64,000 nucleotides of DNA, taken from assembly GCA_011634665.1 (NCBI GenBank), contig WAEK01000003.1:2388001-2452000 (forward strand). Direction: 5' to 3'. Both the position numbers and the translations under genes were made by a program. This DNA is from Mortierella sp. BCC40632. Lineage: Eukaryota > Mortierellomycota > Mortierellomycetes > Mortierellales > Mortierellaceae. Every line of letters starts with the position of its first letter. Position 1 is the first letter of the stretch. Below, in pieces: positions 1 to 11,501 of the stretch. Under the pieces are notes generated by a model that saw only the letters and a list, made by a program, of their open reading frames with translations, did no database searches and had not been told where the DNA came from.

Positions 1-321
1 GGGACCGGGTACAACCACACTACTTTTTTTTTCTTTGTCCTCCTGTGAGGAAGATCCCAAAAAGAGAGTCCGAGGGCAAGCAGAGACAGAGCGGCAAAAG
101 TGAGGGAGTGAGAGTGAGTGAAAGTGAGAGAAGGTGAGAGAGCACTAGAGAGCAGAAAGGGAGAGAATTCCTTTACACTCACTCTGGTTTAAGCACTCTG
201 TTTATGCTGGACATTTTTCGTCCGTTCTTGCAAAAAAAAAAAAAAATGCGCATTGTCGCCCACGCACATTCACGCACACACCACACCAAAAGAGAACACA
301 TGTGGTGAGAAAAGAGAGCAG

Positions 322-353
<32 letters not shown>

Positions 354-538
354 TAGGGAAAAAGAGGTACAGACACCACATGGATACCATCCACACATAA
401 AAACAGATCAAAGATGAAAGTTAGTTGACTCCCAGAGGGGTCCTTGTCGGATGGTCAGTCAAGAGAGAAACCCGGGCCAGGGGAGAGAACAATTGAGGAC
501 ACACAAAAAAAAAAAGGTTGGGCGTTTCTGGGCACCTT

Positions 539-578
<40 letters not shown>

Positions 579-1166
579 CCTCCTCCTCTTCCATTTTCCT
601 TCCTGCTGATAAAAAAACGAGCTTTTTGTGCAACCATCGGCTTTGGTCACCCAGTTTTTTTTCTTGGTTCTCTCCCAGCTTACTTGTGCCACCTTTTCCC
701 CTCTTTCTTTCTTCTTTCCTTCCTTCTCTCTCTCTCTCTCTAACCAAAAGAGAAAGGAAAGGAATGGCCTTTTCTACTTTGGTCTGTACCAAATGGTCAT
801 GTCTATTGACCGTCGCTCGTATGTATGTGTGTGTGTGTTTTTTAATGCTTCAGAAAAAAATTTGGGTGGATTTCCGCATGTTGTTGGGTTGCTGCTGCCT
901 TTTTTTTTTTATAATATATTGATATATCATAAACGGAATAGGAGGAGGAATAGAGAAGAAAAAGAAAAAGAAGGAAAAGAAAGGAGAGAAATGGTGGTAT
1001 ATGAGAGAGTGACAATGTTTTCGTGAAAAAAAAAAAAAAAAAGTACAGCTTTGCAAAATAGTCCGGTCGACGGATACATCACTACCAAAGTCTGCTTTTT
1101 GGCAAAATAATAATAAAAAAAATAGTAGTAGTAAAAAGAAAAATAAACGTTTCCCCAGCTCTTGTT
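1..1166. other. Gene-free left edge with GA/CT microsatellites
   Basis: No supportable gene. The stretch holds a (GA)n run near 322-348, a (TC)n run at 543-574, a second CT run near 725-740 and several poly-A/T tracts. The part next to 1166 should carry the 3' UTR of the minus-strand regulator that ends at 1167; no AATAAA was found there. Translations across it are simple-sequence peptides only. Confidence 0.6.
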
Positions 1167-4100
1167 TTAGTACCGGTCTCGGTGCTGTCGCGTTTCGTCA
1201 GGGGAGGAGAGGCGGTAGGATCGACCATGGTGTTCACGTTGACCACCACTCATTGCATCTTCTTCTTCCTCTTCTTCTTCCTCTCCCTCAGCCCCAAATC
1301 GCGCTTCATCATGGTCATAGCTGTCATACATCGCTTCCATTGATTCTTGCCGCCGCAATCGCCTCTCGTTGCCTGCAACCGATGGTCTGTTGATCTGCGG
1401 CTCTGCTCCTGGATCCTTGTCGATCCATGATCTCTCTTGTCCTGGACTCGTATCGCGTTCATCATAGAGCCCTCTTGGAACCCGTCTGTTACCCACCCTT
1501 CGGCCCTCTCCATTATCCGCACCTTCGTGCTCCTCCTCATCTTCAGCAAGCTCGTTTCGATCGCCTCCAAATCTACTCGGCAAACCCTTGGATGGCACCA
1601 TCTCTTCATATCGGTCCATCCCGTCCCGATCGGCCTCAGTGTGGGCATGGGCATGGGCATGGGACTCGGCTTCGACCTCCATCTCAGTATCCTCGACCAT
1701 TGCCATTGACATGATCTCCTCATTCTCACCAGTGTCCTTGGTATCCTCCATCATTGTGCCTGAATCAATCTCAGATAGAGGAGAAGAGACAGCTGAGCTG
1801 GTTCGTGTTGTCACCGATCCTGTTCCTACTCCTGTTCCTGTGCTCGACCCTGGTGGACGTCCCTTGCGAGGCAAGCGATCAGGAATATTCAATGGCAGTG
1901 GGGGCAAAGGAGGCAGTGGTCGTGGGGGACCATCGTCATCCTCCAGTCGGAACGACTGATGTTGGCCTAGACTAGGGCTGCTCAATATTCTTCGCGCACG
2001 GGCCCTGGCCGTTGATCCAGAAGAGATCGAGCCCCGATGGGGATGATGTGATCCCGAGGAGATGGGTGGCGAAGGAATCTTTGTCTGGGGTGGTGGACTG
2101 CCGATTCGACTCATCAGACTGTCAGTGACCTGTCCTCGTGCATTTGCATATCCAAACAAGGGTGAATAAGGAGGAGAGGACTGAAGGGTGGATCCTCTTC
2201 GAGGAGGAGTCTGACTAGTTTCGTCCCCTCCTCCTGTACCATTATTATAACCCGAGTTTGAGCTCAAAGGTGAAAACGGGGTTGAGGTAGTTCGTTTCAG
2301 GGGTCCGCCGTTATTGACTGTTACTGCGACCTGACTCTGTGGCGAATCAAGGTGACCCTGTCGAAACTCGGGCAGATCTGGGATATCATCCATGGTCAAT
2401 CTTCCACTTGCCTATTAATCCACAATTAATATACACAAAATAATAATATATATATAATAATGAGCAGGGACCCTGCAACGCCTTGAGCCAAATGAACCCT
2501 CAGATGTAGTAGTATATCGAAAATTTAAAAAGAGGACACTTACCACTAATCCGGCCCAGTCCATGTACATCTTGATCGTAAGCTCGAGATGCACATCCTC
2601 TGAGATCTCGACACATCCCCAAGGGTGGTCTCGGCATCGTTTACCATACTTTGTCTGGAGTTGTTGAGCACAATCAACTACCTCTGAGAACTGGACCGTG
2701 TTCTTGCTCGCAGGAGTCACCGTCATGGACGAGGAAGACAATGAAGGAGGCGAATTCATCAGACTTGAGGTGCTATTGCTGCCTGGAGAGACGATGCCAT
2801 TACTGCCATGACCACGTCGCGAAGAGTGCTGTTGACGATGTCCAAGAATAGGGATCCCATTATGGCTACCACTTGACACCGCTGACTGATGTCGATTCAC
2901 GGGCGAGCCAGAGCCAATGGATGAGATCGAGCCCGGGGGCGAAAGTCGACTCTGCAAGGACATGGATGCCGTTGTCTCGGAGGTTCCCCACCTATACTCG
3001 TTCCCTTCTGGATCTCGTCCGCTTGGGGAGGGTGTTGTTGAAAATTCTTTGCCTTGAGTAGCCGTTGTCGTCGTTGTCGTCTCCTGAGCCATGATCCCGA
3101 CCGAAGATGAAGAAGAAGCCTTGGTTTGATTCCGGAGTGTTCCTGTCGACACGTGTCGTTTCAAGACATGAAGATTCCTCGACTCTTCGTCCAGATCTTC
3201 GTCCTCATCCATGTGCATCGCTGACCGGTGACGGTCGGGAAGGGCGTCTTCCGCTGCGCCAAGCTCATAATCGTCGACCAATGGACTCTTTGGTGAGGCT
3301 AGCTGATCTAAAAAGTGGTAATGGAAGGGAGGAGAATAATTAGTTGTCTGATGGGTAGAGCAACATAGACAATGGAAAGATAGAAGATGACTTACTCTTC
3401 CTGGGCCCGAGCTCCTCACGCTTGCGCTTGGCGTTCAGTCCACTATACATAAGTGGATCTGCTGTAGACATATCTGGCGATCTGGCCTGACCCGCGGTTG
3501 AGGAAAGTGGCGCAGGAGGAGTAGATCCGATGGACGACACTAGACCCTCCGCTCTAGAATAACTCCGGTTGCGATGCAAGTTCGCTGATGTAGGCTCAGC
3601 AGTGGCTCCTGTCTGAGCAAGATGCGATGGTAGCGAGACAGGTGCTGAATGGTAGGATGTTCCCCTAGCGGGGGGTGAGTTTTGAGACGATGCAGGAGCC
3701 TGGTGATAGGTACTTTGCGGAGGAGACATGGCTGCCATCCGAGACGGTGGCGAAAGTTCCTCTCGGTCCTGTGCACGCTCATACTTCTTGGGGCCAACAC
3801 CAAAGGTGGTCGAAGGGTAGGCGTGCTCCGGGAACGAACCATGAGATGGAGGACGATGTGGATGTTGAGCATTGCCATGTACAGACGAGTGAGTCTTATT
3901 TGAAATGGACAGATCAGCAATCCTAGCTGTCTCAATGGATAGAGTTGTCGGTGCATTGGTCGAAGGGTAGCTGTGAGGTGGCAGATACGATCCTGATGAT
4001 GTACTTGATTGCCGTGGCCGGTAACCATGCTGCTGCTGCTGCTGTTGTTGTTGTGACAGTGGCTGCTGCTGTGGTGGCTGTTGGTGATGATGGCGATGGT

Positions 4101-5138
4101 GATGCTGTGGATGGTGTTGGTGGTGCAAGGCGTGTTGCTGTGCATGATGCGACTGCTGTGGTTGTTGCTGTGCGTGGTGCTGATGATACTGATGGTCATG
4201 TGTCCGTGACCGCTGACCATGGCCACCATGTCCATCGTCACCCCTCCTCCTCCACTTCCCCCATTTCCCCCATTTCCTCCGCCATGTTGCTGCTGGGCTG
4301 GGTTGACGGGATGCAGAGTCAACTCTTTGAGCAGTGCAACAACGTCGTCGTCATACCGAACATCATCCCATGGAAAGCCGAGGTTCTCCTGGTGCTTCTT
4401 GAGCCCGTTGACATACCAGTGCAGATTGCTCGACTTGATCCGCTTCGACTGATGTCGCAAGTACTTTAGAATTGCAGGCTTAGAGATCGGGTACAACGTA
4501 CCGTCTGGATTGAGCAGATCAAGCTCCTCGGCAATCTTGGAATATGTCCTCCATGCGGTCGCATAGGGGTCCTTTTTCTTTGGGACAGTGCCCGAGTTGG
4601 CGGTAGTGGTGCCTTGTTTCAGACTTGCGGTACCTGCACTCGCTCCTGTGGCAGAGGTTCGGTAGGAGGTTGAGGAGGCGGCCATGTTCCCTACAGAGGA
4701 GCTATGGTGGAGCCTGGACGGATGCTGGGCATGGAGCGACTCTGGATAAGGTGCGTGATGAGAGGAAGAGTAGGATCGTGAGTGATGTTGCGGGAAGGAG
4801 GACATATCGTTAGAAGATGTGGCCGAAGGGTAGGCCGCCGAGTGGTCATCTCGGGAAGTCGGTGGCGGCAGTGATCGTGGCTGCTGCAGTGATGGATAGG
4901 AGTGGTGCGAGTAGTCGGCACGGGGATGTGGTGGCGGAGGTGGGTGATGTGGTGGATGAGATGGATGAGGTGAGGCGATGGGATCTGGGGCAGCGTAGGC
5001 TGAAGCTCTGGAGGCGTACTGCATGGCCATGCCTGTGGGTGCGGGTGGTGGTGCGTAGGAACCTGGGTGGTGTGGATGCTGGGCAGAGAAGGCAGATGGC
5101 TCGATAGTCGTGTGGCTGGAGCGGTTCATTGTCGGCAT
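1167..5138 (-). CDS. Large nuclear regulator with tyrosine-recombinase-like core-binding domain
   Basis: Three exons: 5138-3396, 3307-2544 and 2411-1167, with introns of 88 and 132 nt, both with GTAAG donors and TAG acceptors. About 1,250 residues once one frame break is allowed. The N-terminus is His/Pro/Ser/Tyr-rich. Residues about 186-280 form a compact helical block (AILKYLRHQ, LHWYVNGLKKHQENLG, VVALLKEL) patterned like the SAM-like core-binding domain of phage integrases and Crypton-type recombinases. A Gly run, a His/Gln tract (seven Gln) and long Ser-rich stretches follow. A second ordered block at about 783-855 (KYGKRCRDHPWG, LELTIKMYMDWAGLV, LTMDDIPDLPEF) spans the exon 2/3 junction and is not a family I recognise. 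No catalytic recombinase half is visible, so a domesticated DNA-binding regulator is the inference. Exon 1 is one base short of the needed phase near 4241-4244. The start at 5138 is the first in-frame ATG. A CAG acceptor-like site just upstream suggests a 5' UTR intron. Confidence 0.72.
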
Positions 5139-5728
5139 CCGGACCGGCTGCGGGGAAAGCTGTCAGGACAGAGAAGATTGATTGTGAGAATGAGATGGAG
5201 ATGGAGATGAAGATAGAAAGAGAGAAAGAGAACGAAAGAAAGATTGATTGAGCGAGAGAGAAAGAGAAGAAAAGTGGACGAGGTTGCGTCAGTGAGGGGA
5301 GAGGAGCAAATCAGCAGGGGACACACCGCTGTGGTTCAGCGCATTTGTCCGTCCTATGCGTTTCTCTCGTCCTCTTTCTGGAAGCGAAATGCGAAAGGGG
5401 TCAAGTGCGAGCAGGGGGTGTGTGAATGTAGATAGCGATCGTTCATGGAACGAGTGTTATGAAGAGAAGAAGAGAGAGAGAAGAAAGAGAGAAAGAAAGA
5501 GAGAAAAAGAGAAAGAGAGAGAGAAAGAGAGAGAAAGAGAGAGAAAGAGAGAAATTCATTTTCCCGGCAATGAGCAGAGCAGCGGCGCCCATTCCGTGCC
5601 CGTGGTCACACGCAATTAGGCTCGCCCGGATCAACCTGGGAGTGGAGTGTGTCCTCTGCTCTTCCTGCTCGTCTCCCGCGGCGTGCAAAGGAGTAAGCTA
5701 GTCTGGCGCATGTGTGTGTGTGCGTCTA

Positions 5729-5766
5729 TCTGTCTGTCTGTATGTCTGTCTGTCTGTCTGTCTGTC
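5729..5766. repeat. (TCTG)n microsatellite
   Basis: About nine copies of a TCTG tetranucleotide, one with a substitution, beside a short TG run. It lies in the long leader region of the regulator that starts at 5138. Confidence 0.9.
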
Positions 5767-6663
5767 GTGCGAGCAGTCTGCAGAGTTGGTGGATGTGTTG
5801 TGAAAGAGAAGAGAGATGGGAGTGTTCATAATAGATGCAATACCCCACACGCGCATATTTACACACACGCACACAACACACACACATTCACATATACACC
5901 CCACCCCCGGGCCATCTGGACGATGCTTATCTCAATCTTGCAAGGTACATTGGGACATTGGCTGAGCAACAAGACCCCCTTGCCCACAAGACAAAGTGTA
6001 GCAATATAATTGTATATATTAGATCATGTCCCTGTGCAGCAGCAGACGCGCGGTCCAATCGCAGCCGCTGAATTAAGCGCTCCTGGTCAAACTGCCTCTC
6101 TGGCAGTGGACCGCAGGGGCGGAGAAAAGAGCGAGAGGGAAAGTGAAGAAGGGGAGGGGGGAGGAAGAGGACCCCCTTCCTCCACATCTTGTCCACGTCG
6201 ATCCTTGCTCATCCAAGCTCACTATTTCCTCTCTCTTATCTGCCCTGTGTCCTGTTGTTCGTGTGTACCCACAACGAGGTCGAACAGGTAAAAGTTGGGG
6301 TGAAAAAAGGGGGGGGGGATATCCTGTTGTTACCTGACAACGGGCGCTGGCTGCGACTGTAAAAAGACAAGGCTTGGGATGTAGAAGAGAGTTGAGAGAA
6401 AAACGAGATTCGGAGGAAGGACGTGGAACTGTTCGGATGGATGTACGGGGGGGGATAAAAAAGGTGTGGGAGTGGCCGTCTATTTCGGTGTGCAAGAGTG
6501 CGTGTGGATTGCGGATAGTTGATGAATGAAAAAAATCGAGAGGATGGGCGAAAAAAAAGACAAATCAAAATCAAGGATCAAAGCAAAACGGATAAGCTTG
6601 GATGAGTCGAAAAAGGAAAAAAAAAATCAAAGATAAAAAAAAGAAGGGGAGGGGAGGGGGGAA

Positions 6664-6665
<2 letters not shown>

Positions 6666-6696
<31 letters not shown>
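6666..6696. repeat. (AAT)n microsatellite
   Basis: About ten uninterrupted AAT units inside a purine-rich part of the 5139-11501 desert. Confidence 0.9.
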
Positions 6697-6698
<2 letters not shown>

Positions 6699-9372
6699 CA
6701 CAATGCGTGCGAAAGAATGAAAAGGAGGAAAGGATGGAAAAGGGAGTGAAAGGGAGTAATGGTGGTAGTAGAGGTGGAGGAAGCGGTCGAGCCAACGACA
6801 AACGAGAGAAAGAGGGAAAAGAAAGAAAGAGAGAATGGAAAGAGTAGGAGTAGAGAAGGAACGAGAAAGTGGGTGTTTGGAGTGAGTGAGGGTAAGTGAA
6901 AGAGTAAGAGAAAGTGAAAGAGAGGAAAGAAAGAGAGAAATGGAGGGAAAGGATTCAAAGGAAACAAATGCGGGCGAGGCCGAGTAAAAAACGTAAAGAG
7001 TGGTTGTCTCTTTCCATCCCACTTCGCTCTCGCTTGTGCAACCGTCCTTCCCGCGGCCCCCCCTCCCCTCTCTTCTTATTCTTCTCTTTCACTTCTCTCT
7101 TTCTCCAAGACACCGATGCAAACAAACCTCGCCTTGTGCCCACCCTTTCTCTCTTCTCTATGTCCGATCACCCAGACAAACTCTCATCAGGAGAGTCACC
7201 ACTCTACGCGTCCTTATTCGACTCCGCCCTGGATGCGCACTGTCCTTCTTAAAGATGTATCCCAGACTCGAGTATCCTTCCTTCGAAGAGCCGCAGAGCC
7301 AGGTTCAAAAAAAAAAAAAAAAAAAAAAAAACACGTCCGATGAATGCGAAATCTGTGGAGAAGGGGTAAGGAATCCCATGTGAGCGAAATCGGAACCAAC
7401 GACGCGCCTTGCTCAAGCAGTGCACGCCCTGGAATGTATGTGCAGCAGTTAAATGAGTGAGAAAAAGAGTGAGAGCGAGAGAGATGGGAACGAGAGAAAA
7501 TATAACTCAGACAAAAAAAAAAATCAACTCTCTCCACAGTACTCTTCTTTCTCTCTCTCTTCCGGGGTAAGATTTCGTCTACCGCTTAGAAATGTTCAAG
7601 TCACCTTTTGGATGGGGCGATGCAGGCATGTGTCCTTCATCTATGCCAAGCTGCAGCTCCCATTTACAGCTACCACAGGGGCAGTGCAGGAGCTGCGATG
7701 GAAAAAAAAAAAAAAGAGGAAAGAGGGGGGGAAGAGGGGGAAGAGGAAAGAGGAAGGGAGAGGGGAGGAGAAAATAGACGATGGTCGATGGATGATAAGA
7801 AGCATTACCATCAAAACAGCATAATCCTAACAGGATGCATGCAGCATGGCAACACAAAAAAACACATGCAATTTTTCTCGTTGGCCAGGTTTACATCATT
7901 GTAGACCGAGCAAATGCTTGGCCTTTTTCATATTACACATCTTCTTTCGTCGGACCAGGTTTTCGTTTGACAGGGCGTCCTTTATCGCCTCTATCCCTGT
8001 GCTGTTGTCGCATTCTCACTCGCGCGCGCGTTTCCAGTGACAAATAGTGATCATGAGAAAGAGACCAAAAATGCCAAAAAGTCAGCAAACCATGGGTGCA
8101 ATTCACAGACTTACAGAAAGACAGAAAAAGAGAGAGCAGAGATGGAGAGAGAAAAAGACAAGAGAGACTACGGCGAGAAGAGCTTCTTGGGTAGCACAGC
8201 ATGGGGCACAAACTTTTCCAGCGGACGAACTAATAATGGAGGAGGGGAGGGGCGAGAGAGAGAGAGAGAGAGAGAAGGAGCTCAATGAACTTTGCTATTT
8301 GTCCCTCACTAACCTTTCTCTAAACCTTTCTCTTTCACTTAACCGTCTCATATGGCCTGATGTTTTTGTTTGTGCGAGCGAGCTTTTAATCGGCTCTTTA
8401 TTTCAAAGACCTTGTAGTCGGTTCTGCTCGAATAAGAAATGGATAGTACGAAAGGACATTGGACGACAACAAGGAGGAGTTTTTTAAGAGACTCAAGGTT
8501 GGTAAAAGAAGGAGATAAAGAGAGAGTTTTTTTTTTGCATTTTTGCATTTTTCGGGGATTTGGGTGTGGGGAGTAGGGATGGAGAAGAGAGAGAAGGGGC
8601 GAGGGGCACAATCTTCCTCTCCTCTTTGCCTTCTACCTAACACAGACAAATGCATTCTCGGAATGCAATCGGAGAAGAGAGGGCCTTGCGCCCGATTATT
8701 CCTCTCTCTCCCCCCCTTTTCTCTTCAACTTTTTGTCCGCTCTCCCGTTTCCCGCTGTGGATCTTTGCGACCAATGAACCATGGACGCGCGTCCTTGACC
8801 AACGGTCATGCTGCGATTGGATCGCATGCTGCAGGAGAAAGGAGTTGGGGGGGGGGAGTGAAGGGAGGACGGCGGTGGAAAAATAAGAAAAAGAAAGACA
8901 TTCACTTCTTGTGACCCCGAGTGCTCAGCCAAGACTCTTTGCACACCGCACCGGATCCCCGGTAACCCGAACCTGGAGAACGGAAAAGAAAAGAAATAAA
9001 AATCATGCACTCGGGCCAGGGCTTGGCTCTACATTGAGAATAGAGGGGATAAACTATTGGTAAAAGAAAAAAGAAAGAAAGAAAGAAAACGAAAAAGAAA
9101 ACGAAAAAAGGAAAAGAAAAAGAAAGGCGCGAGGGAGACAACATCAGCTGTGTGCTGCCTAGTGTGTGTGTGTGTGTAATGCGTTTTTTTTTTTTTTTTT
9201 TTTATTCAATGCGAGTCTTTGGATACGAAATACGAGCGGATAATACAGAATGAACTGAAAATTGGTACCTCTTAGAAAAAAAGGGAAAAAAAAAACATCC
9301 CAGCTGTGTGGAGCACAGAGCCGATGCAGACCAAGTTTGTAAATACCCGCTTACCTTGTGTGGAGACGGACA

Positions 9373-9373
<1 letters not shown>

Positions 9374-9409
<36 letters not shown>
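9374..9409. repeat. Poly-A tract, 36 nt
   Basis: Uninterrupted run of 36 A. No target-site duplication or reverse-transcriptase relic is visible beside it, so it is not called a retroposon tail. Confidence 0.9.
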
Positions 9410-9411
<2 letters not shown>

Positions 9412-9910
9412 AAGCTATGAAGAGACTAGAGAGACGGGAGCTGGAGAAGGGGGACAGGGAAGAATGAGATGTCGAGAAAGGATAGAGGATGAGTAACTGG
9501 ATGAGAAAAAGGACAGAGGTGCTCACACGCATGGTAATCCTTTCCGACAGGTTACCTGCACAAAAAAAAAAAAAAAAAAAACACTCACACACAACACACC
9601 CTCTTGTTCGAGGAAGGTTGAAGCGGAGAGGAGGGAGAGGGAGAGGGGGGACGATGAAAAGATGAGGAAAAACATTCCAACCAGTTGGCGCAAGAGCGCC
9701 TCCAGGATGTTTGGAGCCATTACCCAGGGTTTTTTCTTTGATGACAGCCGATATGCACTGTAACAACAGGCTAAAATACGAGAGCTCGGCGACGGTCGGG
9801 GACTGGCGCACGTCCATCGCTCCTCCTTCCTCTGTGTTCTCCACATGCATCTGCCTTTTTGTTTCCTCCACTCAAAGAGCAACGGAGCAAGACAGGCGTT
9901 GAGAGAGAGC

Positions 9911-9927
9911 GTGCGTGTATGTGTGTA

Positions 9928-9958
<31 letters not shown>
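9911..9958. repeat. GT/GTAT microsatellite
   Basis: Alternating GT with a few GTAT interruptions, about 48 bases, in the 5139-11501 desert. Confidence 0.85.
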
Positions 9959-11501
9959 ATGCGTGTGTTGTTTGTGTTGTGTGAGAGTTTTGTGTTGTGC
10001 GAGTCGTTCGATATCCCAGGCTTCCATTGCATGGCATGGCATGGCTCCACTTGTTAGTGGTCAGAGGAATGAAGCGAGTTATGCTCTGTGGAATGTGTAT
10101 TGTCAGAGCCTCCTCCTTTATCCATATGAAGGTGCTCTGTGGGTTGACTTGACTTGGCTGTACATCTGTGTTCATTCACCCTCCCCCCAAGTCGACGCTC
10201 TCTCTCTCTTTGCCTCTCCATGTTGTCGAACCATTGTTGCTGCTAGTCTCACTGTTCATGAGCTACGGAGGACGAGTGGAGCAAAAGAAAACCGGGAAAA
10301 TAAAATAAAAAGAGAAAGGCGGGGGTAGAAGCTCTGTTGTCGTCGTTCAATGTTGCTGAGTAAAGCCAATCGTCTACTGTTCACTCGTAAACCCTTGTGT
10401 GTTTTGTTCTCTTTACAGAGAGTCGCAGCGTCCAAGTCCGCCTCGGACGTCAGCTTCTCCCATGCTGCGCCTAGTATGCTCAATTGGGCGAGGCACCGCC
10501 ACTGGCTTTGTTGTGGGTACCCCGTGCTATTCTTCCGACTTTTGTTTTTGTAACCTAGTCTCGTGTCAAGTATGCTCAAGGACTACAATGGCATGTGCAG
10601 AAATGAACAAGAGAAAAGGAAGGGAAGGAAGGAAGAGCATAGTGCAGGCTGAGAAGACGACAACAGCCAAGATGGCGCTGGATAAAATAGACCTAGAGGG
10701 ATGGTAGTGGGATGGACCCATAATTATTGATCGAGTTCGGCGCGCCGAGTACAAGCGTGTGGAGAGAGAGCAAGAGAAAGGAGCAAGAGAAAGAGTCAAC
10801 CTTCTCTCTCCAAAAGCGGACTATTCCTGCTTACTGATGGTGCAACATTTGCTTCAATACGCGCATGCTCTGCACCATGCGCCCGCCCGTACAAACAACT
10901 CGCGCCGTGCAGGAGAGATTAGTAGAGAGAGGGCGCTTGGCTACAGTAGGCTAGCCAGGGCTGCATGCGGGATAGAGGCTATCCATGTCTTTTAAGGCAT
11001 CCTTTTTCCTGTGCCCCCTTCTTCTTTTGGGCCACCATCTTTCTGCCCCTGGGTCTCGATTTTCTTTCCCCTTTCACATCACATGCAGTAGACGCGTTCC
11101 CAGCTCCGTACATTTGCTCTCGATCGACTATTGACCTGAAGGGCAGATCGAGGATCTACTACGCCGTGATGCGCACAGTTCTCTCTTTCTCTTTCTCCTC
11201 TCCGTTTGTTCTCAGGACTGTCCCTGAAAATTTACCCAGATCTGCTTTGGCAAACCGCATGCACGACCCTTCTCTTTTTTTTTTTTTTTTTTTTTTCTTC
11301 CAGCATCCCGTCCACATTCTACAACCCTTTTCCGACAGACCAAAAAGAAGGAAAAAAAAAATTACTAACAAGCGTTTTCTTTATAATGGAGGAATGGCTA
11401 CAAAAAAAAGGGTGCTTTTTTATATATCCTTTTTTTCCCCTTTCCCGCTAAGGTACTGGTTCACGCGTCCACTTGGGTTCCCTTTGGATGCTTCTCTGGA
11501 T

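Larger units (their letters stand above)
5139..11501. other. 6.4 kb gene desert rich in purine/pyrimidine repeats
   Basis: No supportable coding region, tRNA or rRNA. It separates the 5' end of the regulator at 5138 from the 3' end of the Stm1-like gene. The first 420 bases (5150-5560) are GA-rich on the plus strand, so CT-rich on the coding strand of the upstream regulator. Other contents are a (TCTG)n run at 5729-5766, an (AAT)n run at 6666-6696, poly-A of 36 at 9374-9409, a GT run at 9911-9958 and many short A/T homopolymers. Longer reading frames here are repeat translations without conserved motifs. Confidence 0.6.

Noticed and set aside
421..1056. Several overlapping frames of 60-134 residues at the left edge
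   Set aside because: All are translations of CT/GA runs and poly-A/T; no motif, no codon bias, present on both strands.
6073..7022. Frames of 76-140 residues on both strands
   Set aside because: Composition is dominated by purine/pyrimidine repeats; no splice-consistent partner exons or motifs.
9374..9409. Poly-A run as a retroposon tail
   Set aside because: No target-site duplication, no upstream element and many similar homopolymers elsewhere.
10256..10579. 107-residue minus-strand frame
   Set aside because: No motif, no plausible splice partners, both strands open at the same place.
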